64,000 bases of DNA from Bacillota bacterium (GCA_023388055.1 JAEWGW010000030.1:1-64000); one strand, 5' to 3'. Shown: positions 24,068 through 32,949, counted from the first letter of the stretch. The notes: generated from the sequence alone by a model not told the origin. Numbers and translations: made by a program.

Positions 24068-25459
24068 TTGAACATACTCAGTATTGTCCTGGCAGCGGGT
24101 AAGGGCAAACGGATGAAGTCGAGGCTGTATAAGGTGCTTCACCCCGTTTGTGGTCAACCGATGGTCGGCCATGTTCTGGATGCCGTTGAAGGGCTCGGCG
24201 CTACCCGCCATGTAGTCGTGGTTGGCCATGGCAGCGAAGAGGTCAAGGCCTATTTGGGCAGCCGGGCGGAGTTCGTGATGCAGGAAGAGCAGCTGGGCAC
24301 CGGCCACGCTGTGCTCCAGGCAGCTCCTTTGCTGGAAAAAGAGGAAGGCATCACAATTGTTGTCTGTGGCGATACTCCGCTGGTCATGGAGGAAACCCTG
24401 CGCAAGATGATTGAGGTGCATGGGCAATCCGGAGCTGCGGCCACCGTACTGACTGCGGAGCTAACGGATCCCACCGGATACGGCCGGGTGATCCGCAGCG
24501 GTGACGGGCAGGTTATGGGGATCGTGGAGCAGAAGGATTGTACGCCGGAGCAGGCCTTGGTGAAGGAGATCAACACCGGTACATACTGCTTCGACAACCA
24601 GAAGCTGTTTGCGGCATTGGGCCGGGTTACGAACAACAATGCGCAAAATGAGTATTATCTCACGGATGTGATCCGGATTCTGCAGGAGGACGGACATCAG
24701 GTAGCGGCCTGGCAGACAACGGATCCGGCGGAAGCCATCGGGGTTAATGACCGGGTGGCATTGTCAGAGGCGGAGCGGCTGATGCGGGAGCGCATTGTGC
24801 GCGGACTGATGCTGGATGGCGTAACGGTAACGGACCCGGCTCATACGTATGTGGAGAAGGGTGTGTCCATCGGGGCGGATACGGTGCTGCTCCCCGGTTG
24901 TGTGCTGAAGGGCAAAACCGTCATCGGTGAGGACTGTGTCATCGGCCCCAATGTGGAAATGACCGATTCCGTGGTAGGCAACGGTGTGCACATCAAACAA
25001 TCCGTGCTGCTGGAAGCCAAAACCGGCAACGATGTAAATATCGGGCCGTTCGCGTATCTGCGCCCGGGTGCGGACCTGGCGGATGGTGTGAAGGTAGGGG
25101 ACTTTGTAGAAATTAAGAATGCCGTTATCGGCGAAGGCAGCAAGGTTCCCCATTTGAGCTACGTCGGGGATGCCACTGTGGGCAGCCATACCAACATCGG
25201 ATGTGGTGTCATTACGGCCAACTATGACGGCTTCAACAAATCCCGTACAGAAATCGGCAGCAATGCCTTTATTGGCAGCAATGTGAATCTGATTGCGCCG
25301 GTGCGGGTAGGCGACGGTGCGTTTGTGGTGGCTGGCTCCACCATTACCCATGAGGTGCCGGACAATGATTTGGCCATCGCCCGGGTTCGCCAGGTGAACA
25401 AGGAAGGTTATGCGGAGAAGCTGCGCAACAAGTTTAAGGCCAAGAAGGAAAAGAAGTAG
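24068..25459 (+). CDS. glmU: Bifunctional GlcNAc-1-P uridyltransferase / GlcN-1-P acetyltransferase
   Basis: 463 residues from TTG 24068, with GGAG at 9 nt; an in-frame ATG at 24041 would give an unusual 9-residue extension. The N-terminal nucleotidyltransferase has LAAGKGKRMKSRLYKVLHP (the usual GTR is GKR here), followed by a left-handed beta-helix of hexapeptide repeats with the catalytic GVITANYDG region. It makes UDP-GlcNAc for peptidoglycan and teichoic acids. The C-terminus is Lys-rich. Confidence 0.95.
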   Translation: MNILSIVLAAGKGKRMKSRLYKVLHPVCGQPMVGHVLDAVEGLGATRHVVVVGHGSEEVKAYLGSRAEFVMQEEQLGTGHAVLQAAPLLEKEEGITIVVCGDTPLVMEETLRKMIEVHGQSGAAATVLTAELTDPTGYGRVIRSGDGQVMGIVEQKDCTPEQALVKEINTGTYCFDNQKLFAALGRVTNNNAQNEYYLTDVIRILQEDGHQVAAWQTTDPAEAIGVNDRVALSEAERLMRERIVRGLMLDGVTVTDPAHTYVEKGVSIGADTVLLPGCVLKGKTVIGEDCVIGPNVEMTDSVVGNGVHIKQSVLLEAKTGNDVNIGPFAYLRPGADLADGVKVGDFVEIKNAVIGEGSKVPHLSYVGDATVGSHTNIGCGVITANYDGFNKSRTEIGSNAFIGSNVNLIAPVRVGDGAFVVAGSTITHEVPDNDLAIARVRQVNKEGYAEKLRNKFKAKKEKK

Positions 25460-25610
25460 GGCCTGTGCTGGTAGTGTGCTGGATTGAAGGGGCATTATAG
25501 GAGAGCGGAGCGTATCAGGATTTGGCCAAATTCAGGATGTGCTCCCATTATAATGGCTCTGTAGCAAGATTATCCTGTGGTTTTGCCGGAATCGCAGAGG
25601 CTATAATGCT

Positions 25611-25784
25611 AATGTGCAGTTAATTTGTCCCAAAGAGGTTCATTTTATGGTTTTAACTGCAAAAATGCAGTTAATGGGGTCTATATTCCCGGAAACGGCA
25701 GGTTGTGGGGGAAATAACTGCACTTTTGCAGTTGCCACCCCGCTGATCAGGTAATCTGTTTCGATTAGCTGCACTTTTGCAGTT
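25611..25784. repeat. Cluster of TGCAGTT palindromes between glmU and prs
   Basis: Three near-identical dyads occur: TTAACTGCA-AAAA-TGCAGTTAA (25653-25674), AACTGCA-CTTT-TGCAGTT (25716-25733) and AGCTGCA-CTTT-TGCAGTT (25767-25784). A half site GTGCAGTTAA lies at about 25614. Arms of 7-9 bp are always separated by 4 nt. The 465-bp gap holds no gene. Confidence 0.7.
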
Positions 25785-25827
25785 CGTTCTTTTTGGGAAC
25801 CGCGGATTGGTCCTGCTGTAGTGGTAG

Positions 25828-25907
25828 TTATGCTTACGATGTCAGTTTTTGCGAGAGCAAAAACTCAAAGATTATGCTTACGAAGCCGGCTTCCCCAAAG
25901 GGAAGCC
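25828..25907 (+). promoter_or_regulatory. Structured 5' leader of prs: two hairpins with a flanking direct repeat
   Basis: The 12-nt repeat TTATGCTTACGA occurs at 25828 and 25872. Between the copies, AGTTTTTGC-GAGA-GCAAAAACT (25844-25865) is a 9-bp stem with a GNRA tetraloop. After the second copy, GGCTTCCC-CAAA-GGGAAGCC (25888-25907) ends 3-4 nt before the AGGAGG of prs. No known riboswitch class is recognised. Confidence 0.55.
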
Positions 25908-25924
25908 CTTAGGAGGAACTGTTT

Positions 25925-26875
25925 GTGTCATACTTAGATCCGAAGTTGAAGATTTTTACCTGTAACTCCAATCCCAAGCTGGCGGAGGAGATTGCCTCCT
26001 ACATCGGCGTAACCTTGGGGGATTCCGAGGCGCTGCAATTCGCGGATGGTGAAGTGCGCATCAAGCTGAATGAAAGTGTGCGGGGCTGCGATGTATTCGT
26101 CATCCAGTCCACCTGTCTGCCCGTTAACGATAACCTGATGGAGCTGCTGGTTATGGTGGACGCTCTGCGCCGCGCCTCCGCCAACAGCATCAACGTGGTG
26201 ATTCCATACTACGGCTATGCGCGTCAGGATCGGAAAGCCCGCTCCCGCGACCCCATCACCGCCAAGCTGGTGGCGAAGATGATCGAAACCGCAGGTGCGG
26301 ACCGGGTAATCAGCATGGATCTGCATGCTACACAAATTCAGGGCTTCTTCGATATTCCCGTGGATCATCTGTTGGGCAATCCGATTCTCGGCAAGTATTT
26401 CCGCAACAAGGCCCTTCCCAATATTACCGTTGTTTCCCCCGACCATGGCGGCGTTGTACGCGCCCGCAGATTGGCGGATTATTTGTCTGCGCCTCTGGCT
26501 ATTATCGATAAACGCCGTCCGGAGCCGAATGTCTCTGAGGTGATGAATATCATCGGCGACATCAAGGGCCGCACCGCTATCCTGGTGGACGATATCATCG
26601 ATACTGCGGGCACCATGGTGCTGGCAGCCAATGCTCTGATGGAATACGGCGCATCCGAAGTATATGCCTGCTCCACCCATCCGGTATTGTCCGGACCGGC
26701 AATGGATCGTATTGCCAATTCCCCGCTGAAGGAATTGGTTGTGACCAACACCATTCCACTGCACCATACCAATCCTTCGGAGAAGATCCGGGTGCTGTCC
26801 GTTGCGCCGACCATCGGCGAAGCGATCATCCGGATTCACGAGCAGCTGCCCATCAGCAAGCTGTTCGAGGAATAA
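25925..26875 (+). CDS. prs: Ribose-phosphate pyrophosphokinase
   Basis: 316 residues from GTG 25925, with AGGAGG at 8 nt. RKARSRDPITAKLVAKM, MDLHATQIQGFFDIPVDHL and the PRPP-binding VDDIIDTAGTM are class I Prs signatures. It makes PRPP for nucleotide, His and Trp synthesis, and PRPP is also the effector of PurR upstream. A double hairpin leader occupies the 80 nt before the RBS. Confidence 0.96.
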   Translation: MSYLDPKLKIFTCNSNPKLAEEIASYIGVTLGDSEALQFADGEVRIKLNESVRGCDVFVIQSTCLPVNDNLMELLVMVDALRRASANSINVVIPYYGYARQDRKARSRDPITAKLVAKMIETAGADRVISMDLHATQIQGFFDIPVDHLLGNPILGKYFRNKALPNITVVSPDHGGVVRARRLADYLSAPLAIIDKRRPEPNVSEVMNIIGDIKGRTAILVDDIIDTAGTMVLAANALMEYGASEVYACSTHPVLSGPAMDRIANSPLKELVVTNTIPLHHTNPSEKIRVLSVAPTIGEAIIRIHEQLPISKLFEE

Positions 26876-26997
26876 ATTTTAGGCCTACGGTCTAGTCAAG
26901 GGTTGGAATCCTTCCAAAACGGGCAATCTAGTGAAAGACGCACAGGAAAAAAGCGGCTTAACTTGAAAACCGTTTAAGGGAGGCTCTACCAATAATT

Positions 26998-27630
26998 ATG
27001 GCTATATCGTTGCAGGCTCAAACCAGAGGCAATCTGACCAAATCCGGTGTAAAGCATCTCCGTTCCTCCGGCAGTGTTCCGGGAGTGGTATACGGCAAGA
27101 ATATCGGCTCCGTCATGGTAACGGTGGATAACCGGGAGCTGTCGGCTCTCTTGAGGTCCCATGCCAACGGGATTATCGAGCTGGAGCTGGGCAGCTCGGG
27201 CAAACAGACGGTGATGGTTCAGGATGTGCAGCGGGACCCGCTGAACAGCAATCTGCTGCATATTGATTTTCACCAGATTAATATGAATGAGCCGGTCCGT
27301 ACGGAGGTTACGCTGGACTTCGTCGGCGATTCCAAGGGTGAAGAGGAAGGCGGTTTGCTGCAGATTCAGCTTCACCAGGTTGAGGTGCGCTGTCTTCCGG
27401 CTGCAATCCCTGCCTCCATTGCGGTGGATGTGACCCGGCTGGATATGGGGGATACCATTACCGCCGGAGAATTGCAGATGCCGGCAGGTGTGGAGCTCAA
27501 AACCCATAAGGATGAAGTGGTGGTGACGATTCTGGCGCCGCAGAAGGAAGTGGAGGAAACTTCGGCAGAACCCTCCGCCAAGGATGCGGTTCCTGCCAAA
27601 GCTGCCAAAAACGCGGAGCCTGTCACCTGA
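26998..27630 (+). CDS. rplY: 50S ribosomal protein L25 / general stress protein Ctc
   Basis: 210 residues: an N-terminal L25 beta-barrel (GNLTKSGVKHLRSSGSVPGV, VYGKNIGSV) that binds 5S rRNA, then a TL5/Ctc C-terminal domain (VRTEVTLDFVGDSKGEEEGG) and an Ala/Glu-rich tail. AAGGGAGG RBS. B. subtilis ctc is sigma-B and sigma-F controlled; no such promoter was identified in the 120-bp gap here. Confidence 0.94.
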   Translation: MAISLQAQTRGNLTKSGVKHLRSSGSVPGVVYGKNIGSVMVTVDNRELSALLRSHANGIIELELGSSGKQTVMVQDVQRDPLNSNLLHIDFHQINMNEPVRTEVTLDFVGDSKGEEEGGLLQIQLHQVEVRCLPAAIPASIAVDVTRLDMGDTITAGELQMPAGVELKTHKDEVVVTILAPQKEVEETSAEPSAKDAVPAKAAKNAEPVT

Positions 27631-27655
27631 CACCAGGTTCTCTTATAAGCAAAAT

Positions 27656-27686
27656 GGAGCGGGCGCAGTAGGCGTCCGCTCTTTTG
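27656..27686 (+). terminator. Terminator after rplY
   Basis: GAGCGG...GGCG/TCCGCTC stem followed by TTTTGTGTT. Confidence 0.7.
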
Positions 27687-27691
27687 TGTTG

Positions 27692-27866
27692 GGTGAATCC
27701 GTATTTAAAGTTCAACATTCACTACCGGGATAGGCTTGGCTTGGAAGCTCAAACACGTTTTGTCGGCTTTGATTTTATTGGGTTATTTAAGGTATCAAAG
27801 CCACCAAAAAACTCGCCCTCAAGCCAACCTATCCCTCCCGCTCATGTTGTTGAATAGGGATTCACC
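27692..27866. repeat. 175-nt imperfect long inverted repeat
   Basis: Four nested pairings lie in order. GGTGAATCC (27692-27700) pairs with GGATTCACC (27858-27866). TTCAACAT (27711-27718) pairs with ATGTTGTTGAA (27844-27854). GGGATAGGcTTGGCTTG (27727-27743) pairs with CAAGCCAACCTATCCC (27820-27835). GGCTTTGAT (27765-27773) pairs with ATCAAAGCC (27794-27802). It lies between the convergent rplY and the small gene at 27891. It has no coding frame and no obvious target-site duplication. Confidence 0.8.
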
Positions 27867-27890
27867 AAAACCACTCCGCCAGACAGACTC

Positions 27891-28091
27891 CTAGTAGCCC
27901 GGTCTGGATACAAAGCGGTAGACATTCCTGGTGTAATACACCGGACCGATCCGGATAAAGTGCGGCGAGATACCGCTTACAAGACCAATGTCCGCATGTT
28001 GGGCCCCCATATAAACCTGCACGGGGATTTCATGCTCCATATGGTGAAGAAAGTGAATATCCTGGGTCAGAATCTGACCGAAGAGGTACAT
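27891..28091 (-). CDS. Small protein of unknown function, 66 residues
   Basis: Start at ATG 28091, with AAGGAG at 9 nt (the reverse complement of 28092-28110). The sequence begins MYLFGQILTQDIHFLHHMEH, is rich in His and aromatic residues, and ends YRFVSRPGY. It has no membrane segment or signal peptide, and the composition (Tyr, His, Ile) looks like a compact soluble beta protein. I do not recognise the family. It is divergent from pth, whose promoter lies in the 147-bp gap, and convergent with rplY, with the inverted-repeat element just beyond its stop. The opposite frame at 27960-28208 lacks an RBS. Confidence 0.72.
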   Translation of the reverse strand: MYLFGQILTQDIHFLHHMEHEIPVQVYMGAQHADIGLVSGISPHFIRIGPVYYTRNVYRFVSRPGY

Positions 28092-28238
28092 AGGCGGATG
28101 CTCCTTCGAGGAGTATGTTGGCAAAGTAGGGCCCACAGGAAAGACAAAACGAAAGGGAACATAGTTTGCAGCAACCGAAATTATTTTTTTCGTGGAGATT
28201 TGCTATAATCGAAGGATGTACGAGAGGAGCGATAAAGA

Positions 28239-28802
28239 ATGAAATGGTTTGTGGGGTTGGGGAATCCGGGCAGGGAATATGAGAGCACCCGGCATAATAT
28301 CGGCTTCATGGCCGTGGACCACATGGCGAAGGAGTGGGGGTTATCCTGGAAATCCGTCTCCAAGTGCAAGGGCCTGGTGGCGGAAGGGATGGTACAGGGT
28401 GAAAAAGTGGCGCTGCTCAAGCCGCAAACCTACATGAACCTGTCGGGAGAATCCGTGCGCGGGTTTATGGATTTTTATAAGGCCAGCCTTGCGGATATGG
28501 TGCTGCTCTATGATGATATGGATACCCCCTTCGGGCAAATCCGGCTGCGGTATCAGGGAAGTGCGGGAGGCCATAACGGGATTAAATCGATTATCACCCA
28601 TACCGGCACCCAGACCTTCAACCGCATCCGCATCGGTATTTCCCGGCCGCCTGCAGGCTATGATATCGTCCAATATGTGCTGGCCAGCTTCCGCAAGGAG
28701 GAGGTCAAGGAAATTCCTCTGATTCTGGAGCGGGTTGGTGAGGCGATGACCCATACCTTCAACGCCACCTTCGAGCAAACCATGGCCAAATTCAACGGCT
28801 GA
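28239..28802 (+). CDS. pth: Peptidyl-tRNA hydrolase
   Basis: 187 residues. FVGLGNPGREYESTRHNIGF contains the catalytic His, with LLKPQTYMNLSGESV and VLLYDDMDTPFGQIRLR as family motifs. It recycles peptidyl-tRNAs dropped from ribosomes (spoVC in B. subtilis). RBS GAGAGGAG; a -10 TATAAT lies at 28204-28209. Confidence 0.96.
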   Translation: MKWFVGLGNPGREYESTRHNIGFMAVDHMAKEWGLSWKSVSKCKGLVAEGMVQGEKVALLKPQTYMNLSGESVRGFMDFYKASLADMVLLYDDMDTPFGQIRLRYQGSAGGHNGIKSIITHTGTQTFNRIRIGISRPPAGYDIVQYVLASFRKEEVKEIPLILERVGEAMTHTFNATFEQTMAKFNG

Positions 28803-28916
28803 GTTACCTTAATCCCTGGGAACCTTCTCATAAAATGGCCCTATTCCGGACATACTGGAGGGTAACGTGCAAATTTGGCACTAAAACCGGTATGGCTGGA
28901 AAGGGGAGCTGGCGTT

Positions 28917-29147
28917 ATGGATGTTCGGTATGTGTGCCCGCATTGCGGCACGGAGGTGGGCCGGTTGAACGGCAGCCATCTTACGGAGGCACAGTTGGGT
29001 TTCCATTCCTTGACCCTCGAAGAGCGGAGCGATATAATAGCTTATAGCGTGAATGGAGACGTAACCGTCAAGGTAACCTGCGATTATTGCAAGCAGGCTC
29101 TGGAGACGAATCCCGAGCTGATGCTGGTTGCCAATCCGCTGCAGTAA
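28917..29147 (+). CDS. fin: Fin (YabK), anti-sigma-F factor
   Basis: 76 residues from ATG 28917, behind AAAGGGGAGCT. Two Cys pairs, VCPHCGTEVG and VTCDYCKQAL, form a zinc ribbon. LGFHSLTLEERSDIIAYSVN between them matches Fin, which in B. subtilis shuts off sigma-F to permit the change to sigma-G. It is placed between pth and mfd as in B. subtilis. Confidence 0.92.
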   Translation: MDVRYVCPHCGTEVGRLNGSHLTEAQLGFHSLTLEERSDIIAYSVNGDVTVKVTCDYCKQALETNPELMLVANPLQ

Positions 29148-29163
29148 GCAAAGCGATGAAGAG

Positions 29164-29194
29164 GCCTTGGTGGATGAAGCCCAAGGCTTTTTTT
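29164..29194 (+). terminator. Terminator after fin
   Basis: GCCTTGG and CCAAGGC with a 10-nt loop and seven T residues. Confidence 0.82.
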
Positions 29195-29262
29195 ACCGGT
29201 AAGAAGCCTCGTGTTTCTGGCCGTATAAGGGAAGACGCCCGATAACATGCGGGCGGCCGCAC

Positions 29263-29350
29263 GGCGCCGGAAAGGCGCCTTTCAGCCGTTTCTTCCCTGA
29301 ACATGGACAATAAAACGGCAAAAGGAACGGCGTTGACCTAAACGCCGTTC
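29263..29350 (+). other. Two strong hairpins upstream of mfd
   Basis: GGCGCC-ggaaa-GGCGCC (29263-29279) and GAACGGCGTT-GACCTA-AACGCCGTTC (29325-29350, a perfect 10-bp stem). Neither is followed by a T run on the plus strand. They lie between the fin terminator and the mfd start. Confidence 0.5.
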
Positions 29351-29421
29351 GTTGTGTATCCATCCGCTGCCCGTGCTCATTGGCATGGGCGGCTCTTGCA
29401 TGGGGATAAGGAGTTGGTCCG

Positions 29422-32400
29422 GTGTTACAGGCTTTGATGAGTGCTTTTTCACAAGATACGGATTTCCGGTCGATCCTGGCCGGGTTGGAGAATGGGCTGC
29501 ATGAGCAGATTATATCCGGCCTGTCCGGCTCCGCCCGCCAAATGGCCATTGCCGCTCTCTCGGAGGAGATGAAGCGGCCAATTGTGGTTTTAACCCATAA
29601 CATGTATGCTGCTCAGAAGATTACCGAGGACCTGGCCGAATGCCTCTCTACCGACCAGGTGGCGCTGTTCCCCGTACAGGAGCTGCTGGTGGCCGAGATG
29701 GCCGCGCAAAGCCCGGAGATGCTGGCCCGCCGTATTGATGCGCTGATGCGCCTGGCCTCCGGCTTCCGCGGCGTGCTGGTGGTGCCCTACGCAGGACTGC
29801 GCAGGCTGCTGCCGCCGCAGGCGGTGTTTGCGGAGGCGCGCATTACCATAAGGGTTGGGGACAAGGTACAGCTGGAAGGACTTCTGCAGCGCCTCTCCGC
29901 CATGGGCTACGAGCGCAATGACAAGGTGGAGAACAAAGGGGAAATGAGCGTCCGGGGCGGGATCCTGGATTTCTTCCCTATGACCGCCCCCAATCCCTTC
30001 CGGGTAGAGTTCTTCGATGACGAGGTGGATTCCATCCGCACCTTCGATGCCACCGAGCAGCGGTCGCTAGAGAAGCTGGAGCAGGTGGAGATTGTGCCGT
30101 GCCGCGAGATTTTGGCCGACGGTAAGCGGTTGCAGAGCGCTTCCCAGCATGCTTATGAGCTCCTTCAAGCCCAGCTCGGCAAGATGAATGACCGGAGCGC
30201 CAAGCAGAAGCTGCAGGAAGAGCTGATGCATGAGATTGAACTGCTGCGGCAGGAGCAATTTTTCCCGGGAATCGCCAAGTACATCTCCCTTCTCTATCCG
30301 GAGCGGGAGACCCTCCTGGATCAGCTGCCCAAGGACACCATCCTCGTGGTGGATGAGCCTGGCCGGATTGTGGAAACCGCCAAGCAGCTGGAGCGGGATG
30401 AAGCCGAGTGGATGACCAGCATGCTGCAGGAGGGTAAGTGCCTGCCTGCGTTTGTGATGACCAAAACCTATGATTCGCTGCTGTTCCGCAAGCCGTTTCC
30501 CACTGTGTATCTGAGCTTGTTCCTGCGCCAGGTGCAAGGCACCCAGCCTCAGAACATCGTCAATATGGTGTGCCGTTCCATGCAGAGTTTCCACGGTCAG
30601 ATGAACGTGCTCAAGTCCGAGATGGAGCGCTGGAAAAAGACGGGAGCCAAGGTCATTCTGCTGGCTCAGGGCCAGGAGCGTCTGGACCGGGTGCGCCGCG
30701 TGCTCCAGGATTATCATATTGAGGAGCCCCAGCTGCTGGACGGCAACCTCCAGGCAGGCTTTGAGCTGCCGGCGGTGAAGCTGGTGGTGATCACCGAAGG
30801 CGAGCTGTTCACCCAGAAGCAGCGGAAGGTACGCAAGATCGACAAGAAGCTGGAAAATGCCGAACGGATCAAGAGCTACCAGGAGCTGAAGGTGGGCGAT
30901 TATGTCGTCCACGTTAACCACGGAATCGGGAAATATGTGGGCATTGGCACCCTTGAAATTAACGGAATCCATAAGGACTATATTCACATTTTATATGCAG
31001 GGGGCGACAAGCTCTCTGTTCCCATCGAACAGATCGACCTGATCCAGAAGTACATCGGCGCAGATGAGGGCAAGGAGCCGAAGATTTATAAGCTGGGCGG
31101 TACGGATTGGAATAAGGTCAAAACCAAGGCCCGCTCCGCCGTCCAGGATATCGCTGACGATCTGATCAAGCTGTATGCTGACCGCCAGGCGCGGCCGGGC
31201 TACGGGTTCAGCAAGGATACACCGTACCAGAAGGATTTCGAGGGGATGTTCCCCTACGAGGAAACCCGGGATCAAGCCCGGGCCATCGATGAAATCAAGG
31301 TGGACATGGAGCGCAGCCGCCCCATGGACCGTCTGCTGTGCGGCGACGTCGGCTACGGCAAAACCGAGGTGGCCATCCGAGCGGCCTTCAAGGCGGCCAT
31401 CGACGGCAAGCAGGTAGCGGTACTGGTGCCTACCACCATTCTGGCGCAGCAGCATTATGAGACCTTCCGGGAACGGTTCTCCGGCTTCCCCTTCCATATC
31501 CAGGTGCTCTCCCGTTTCCGCTCCAAGAAGGAGCAGAACGAAACGATCAAGGGCATCAAAAACGGCACTGTTGATATTGTCATCGGCACCCACCGGCTGT
31601 TGTCTGCGGACATGATCTTCAAGGACTTGGGCCTCCTCATCGTGGATGAGGAGCAGCGGTTCGGCGTGGCCCACAAGGAGAAGCTGAAGCGGCTGAAATC
31701 CAATGTGGATGTGCTGACGCTGACGGCTACGCCCATTCCCCGGACGCTGCACATGTCCATGCTGGGTGTGCGGGATCTGTCGGTTATTGAGACGCCGCCG
31801 GAAAACCGCTTCCCTGTGCAGACCTATGTGGTGGAGCACAGCAATTCCCTGACCCGAGAGGCCATCGAACGGGAATTGGCCCGCGAGGGCCAGGTGTATT
31901 ATCTGTACAACCGGGTGCAGGGCATCCAGCAGATTGCCGACCAGATTACCATGCTGGTGCCCGACGCCCGAGTGGCTGTGGCCCATGGGCAGATGGGAGA
32001 GCAGGAGCTGGAGAAAACCATCCTGGATTTCTTGGACGGGGAATTCGATGTGCTGGTCAGCACCAGTATTATTGAAACCGGTGTGGACATCCCCAACGTC
32101 AACACCCTGATCGTCCATGACGCCGACAAAATGGGCTTGTCCCAGCTCTACCAGCTGCGGGGCCGGGTAGGACGCTCCAACCGGATCGCGTATGCGTATT
32201 TTACCTACCAGCGGGATAAAATGCTCACGGAGGTGGCCGAAAAGCGGCTCCAGGCTATCAAGGAGTTTACGGAGCTGGGGTCCGGCTTCAAAATTGCCAT
32301 GCGGGACTTGTCCATCCGCGGCGCAGGCAATCTTCTGGGGGCGGAGCAGCACGGCTTTATCGCTTCCGTAGGCTTTGACCTGTACTCCCAGATGCTCACC

Positions 32401-32949
32401 GAGGAAATCAAGAAGCGCAAGGTGGAGCTGGGGGAGGAGCCGGAGGAGAAGCGAGTCTTCTCGACACAAATCGAGATGCAGCTTGACGCTTATTTACCGT
32501 CGGATTATATTTATGACAGTATGCAAAAAATAGAAATCTACAAGAAAGTGGCTACTGCCGTCAGCCTGGACGAGGTGGAGGATATTGAGGAGGAGCTGGT
32601 TGACCGGTTCGGGGACATCCCTGACGCTGTCAAACACCTGCTTACCGTAGCCCGTCTGCGGATTTACGGCTCCGAGTACCGGATCGAGACCATCCGGCAG
32701 CGCGGAGATGATGTGGAAATTCTCTTCTCGGGCAGTTTGGCCGAGCAGGTGGATCAGAAGAAGCTTGCGGTCAGCCAGCAGGCCTTCGAGAACCGGATCC
32801 GGCCTGTGCCCGGTTCCCCGAACATGATGATTATGAAGGGCAAAGGTTTGACGCCGGAGCAGTCCATCGGTATGTTGGAACGGTTTCTGGTACAATATAA
32901 GGAAGCTCTAAAACCGAAAGGGGAACTGGAGAATGTTTCAAATTCTTAA
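29422..32949 (+). CDS. mfd: Transcription-repair coupling factor Mfd
   Basis: 1175 residues from GTG 29422, with AAGGAG upstream; the family length is about 1150-1180. A UvrB-homology N-terminal region (GLHEQIISGLSGSARQMA) is followed by the RNA-polymerase-interaction domain (LKVGDYVVHVNHGIGKYVGI, near residue 490). RecG-like translocase motors have Walker A GDVGYGKT at 641-648 and DEEQ at 742-745, and the TRG motif region is GSGFKIAMRDLSIRGAGNLL. It removes stalled RNA polymerase and recruits UvrA. It overlaps the prsA-like gene by 17 nt. Confidence 0.97.
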   Translation: MLQALMSAFSQDTDFRSILAGLENGLHEQIISGLSGSARQMAIAALSEEMKRPIVVLTHNMYAAQKITEDLAECLSTDQVALFPVQELLVAEMAAQSPEMLARRIDALMRLASGFRGVLVVPYAGLRRLLPPQAVFAEARITIRVGDKVQLEGLLQRLSAMGYERNDKVENKGEMSVRGGILDFFPMTAPNPFRVEFFDDEVDSIRTFDATEQRSLEKLEQVEIVPCREILADGKRLQSASQHAYELLQAQLGKMNDRSAKQKLQEELMHEIELLRQEQFFPGIAKYISLLYPERETLLDQLPKDTILVVDEPGRIVETAKQLERDEAEWMTSMLQEGKCLPAFVMTKTYDSLLFRKPFPTVYLSLFLRQVQGTQPQNIVNMVCRSMQSFHGQMNVLKSEMERWKKTGAKVILLAQGQERLDRVRRVLQDYHIEEPQLLDGNLQAGFELPAVKLVVITEGELFTQKQRKVRKIDKKLENAERIKSYQELKVGDYVVHVNHGIGKYVGIGTLEINGIHKDYIHILYAGGDKLSVPIEQIDLIQKYIGADEGKEPKIYKLGGTDWNKVKTKARSAVQDIADDLIKLYADRQARPGYGFSKDTPYQKDFEGMFPYEETRDQARAIDEIKVDMERSRPMDRLLCGDVGYGKTEVAIRAAFKAAIDGKQVAVLVPTTILAQQHYETFRERFSGFPFHIQVLSRFRSKKEQNETIKGIKNGTVDIVIGTHRLLSADMIFKDLGLLIVDEEQRFGVAHKEKLKRLKSNVDVLTLTATPIPRTLHMSMLGVRDLSVIETPPENRFPVQTYVVEHSNSLTREAIERELAREGQVYYLYNRVQGIQQIADQITMLVPDARVAVAHGQMGEQELEKTILDFLDGEFDVLVSTSIIETGVDIPNVNTLIVHDADKMGLSQLYQLRGRVGRSNRIAYAYFTYQRDKMLTEVAEKRLQAIKEFTELGSGFKIAMRDLSIRGAGNLLGAEQHGFIASVGFDLYSQMLTEEIKKRKVELGEEPEEKRVFSTQIEMQLDAYLPSDYIYDSMQKIEIYKKVATAVSLDEVEDIEEELVDRFGDIPDAVKHLLTVARLRIYGSEYRIETIRQRGDDVEILFSGSLAEQVDQKKLAVSQQAFENRIRPVPGSPNMMIMKGKGLTPEQSIGMLERFLVQYKEALKPKGELENVSNS

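Noticed and set aside
25611..25784. CRISPR array
   Set aside because: The repeats are short palindromes with irregular spacing, too few in number, and there are no cas genes.
27960..28208. Plus-strand frame opposite the small gene at 27891
   Set aside because: No RBS before its start and a less protein-like sequence; the minus-strand frame has both RBS and plausible composition.
30991..32469. 492-residue minus-strand open frame opposite mfd
   Set aside because: A mirror of a strongly biased coding strand; no start signal or domain.
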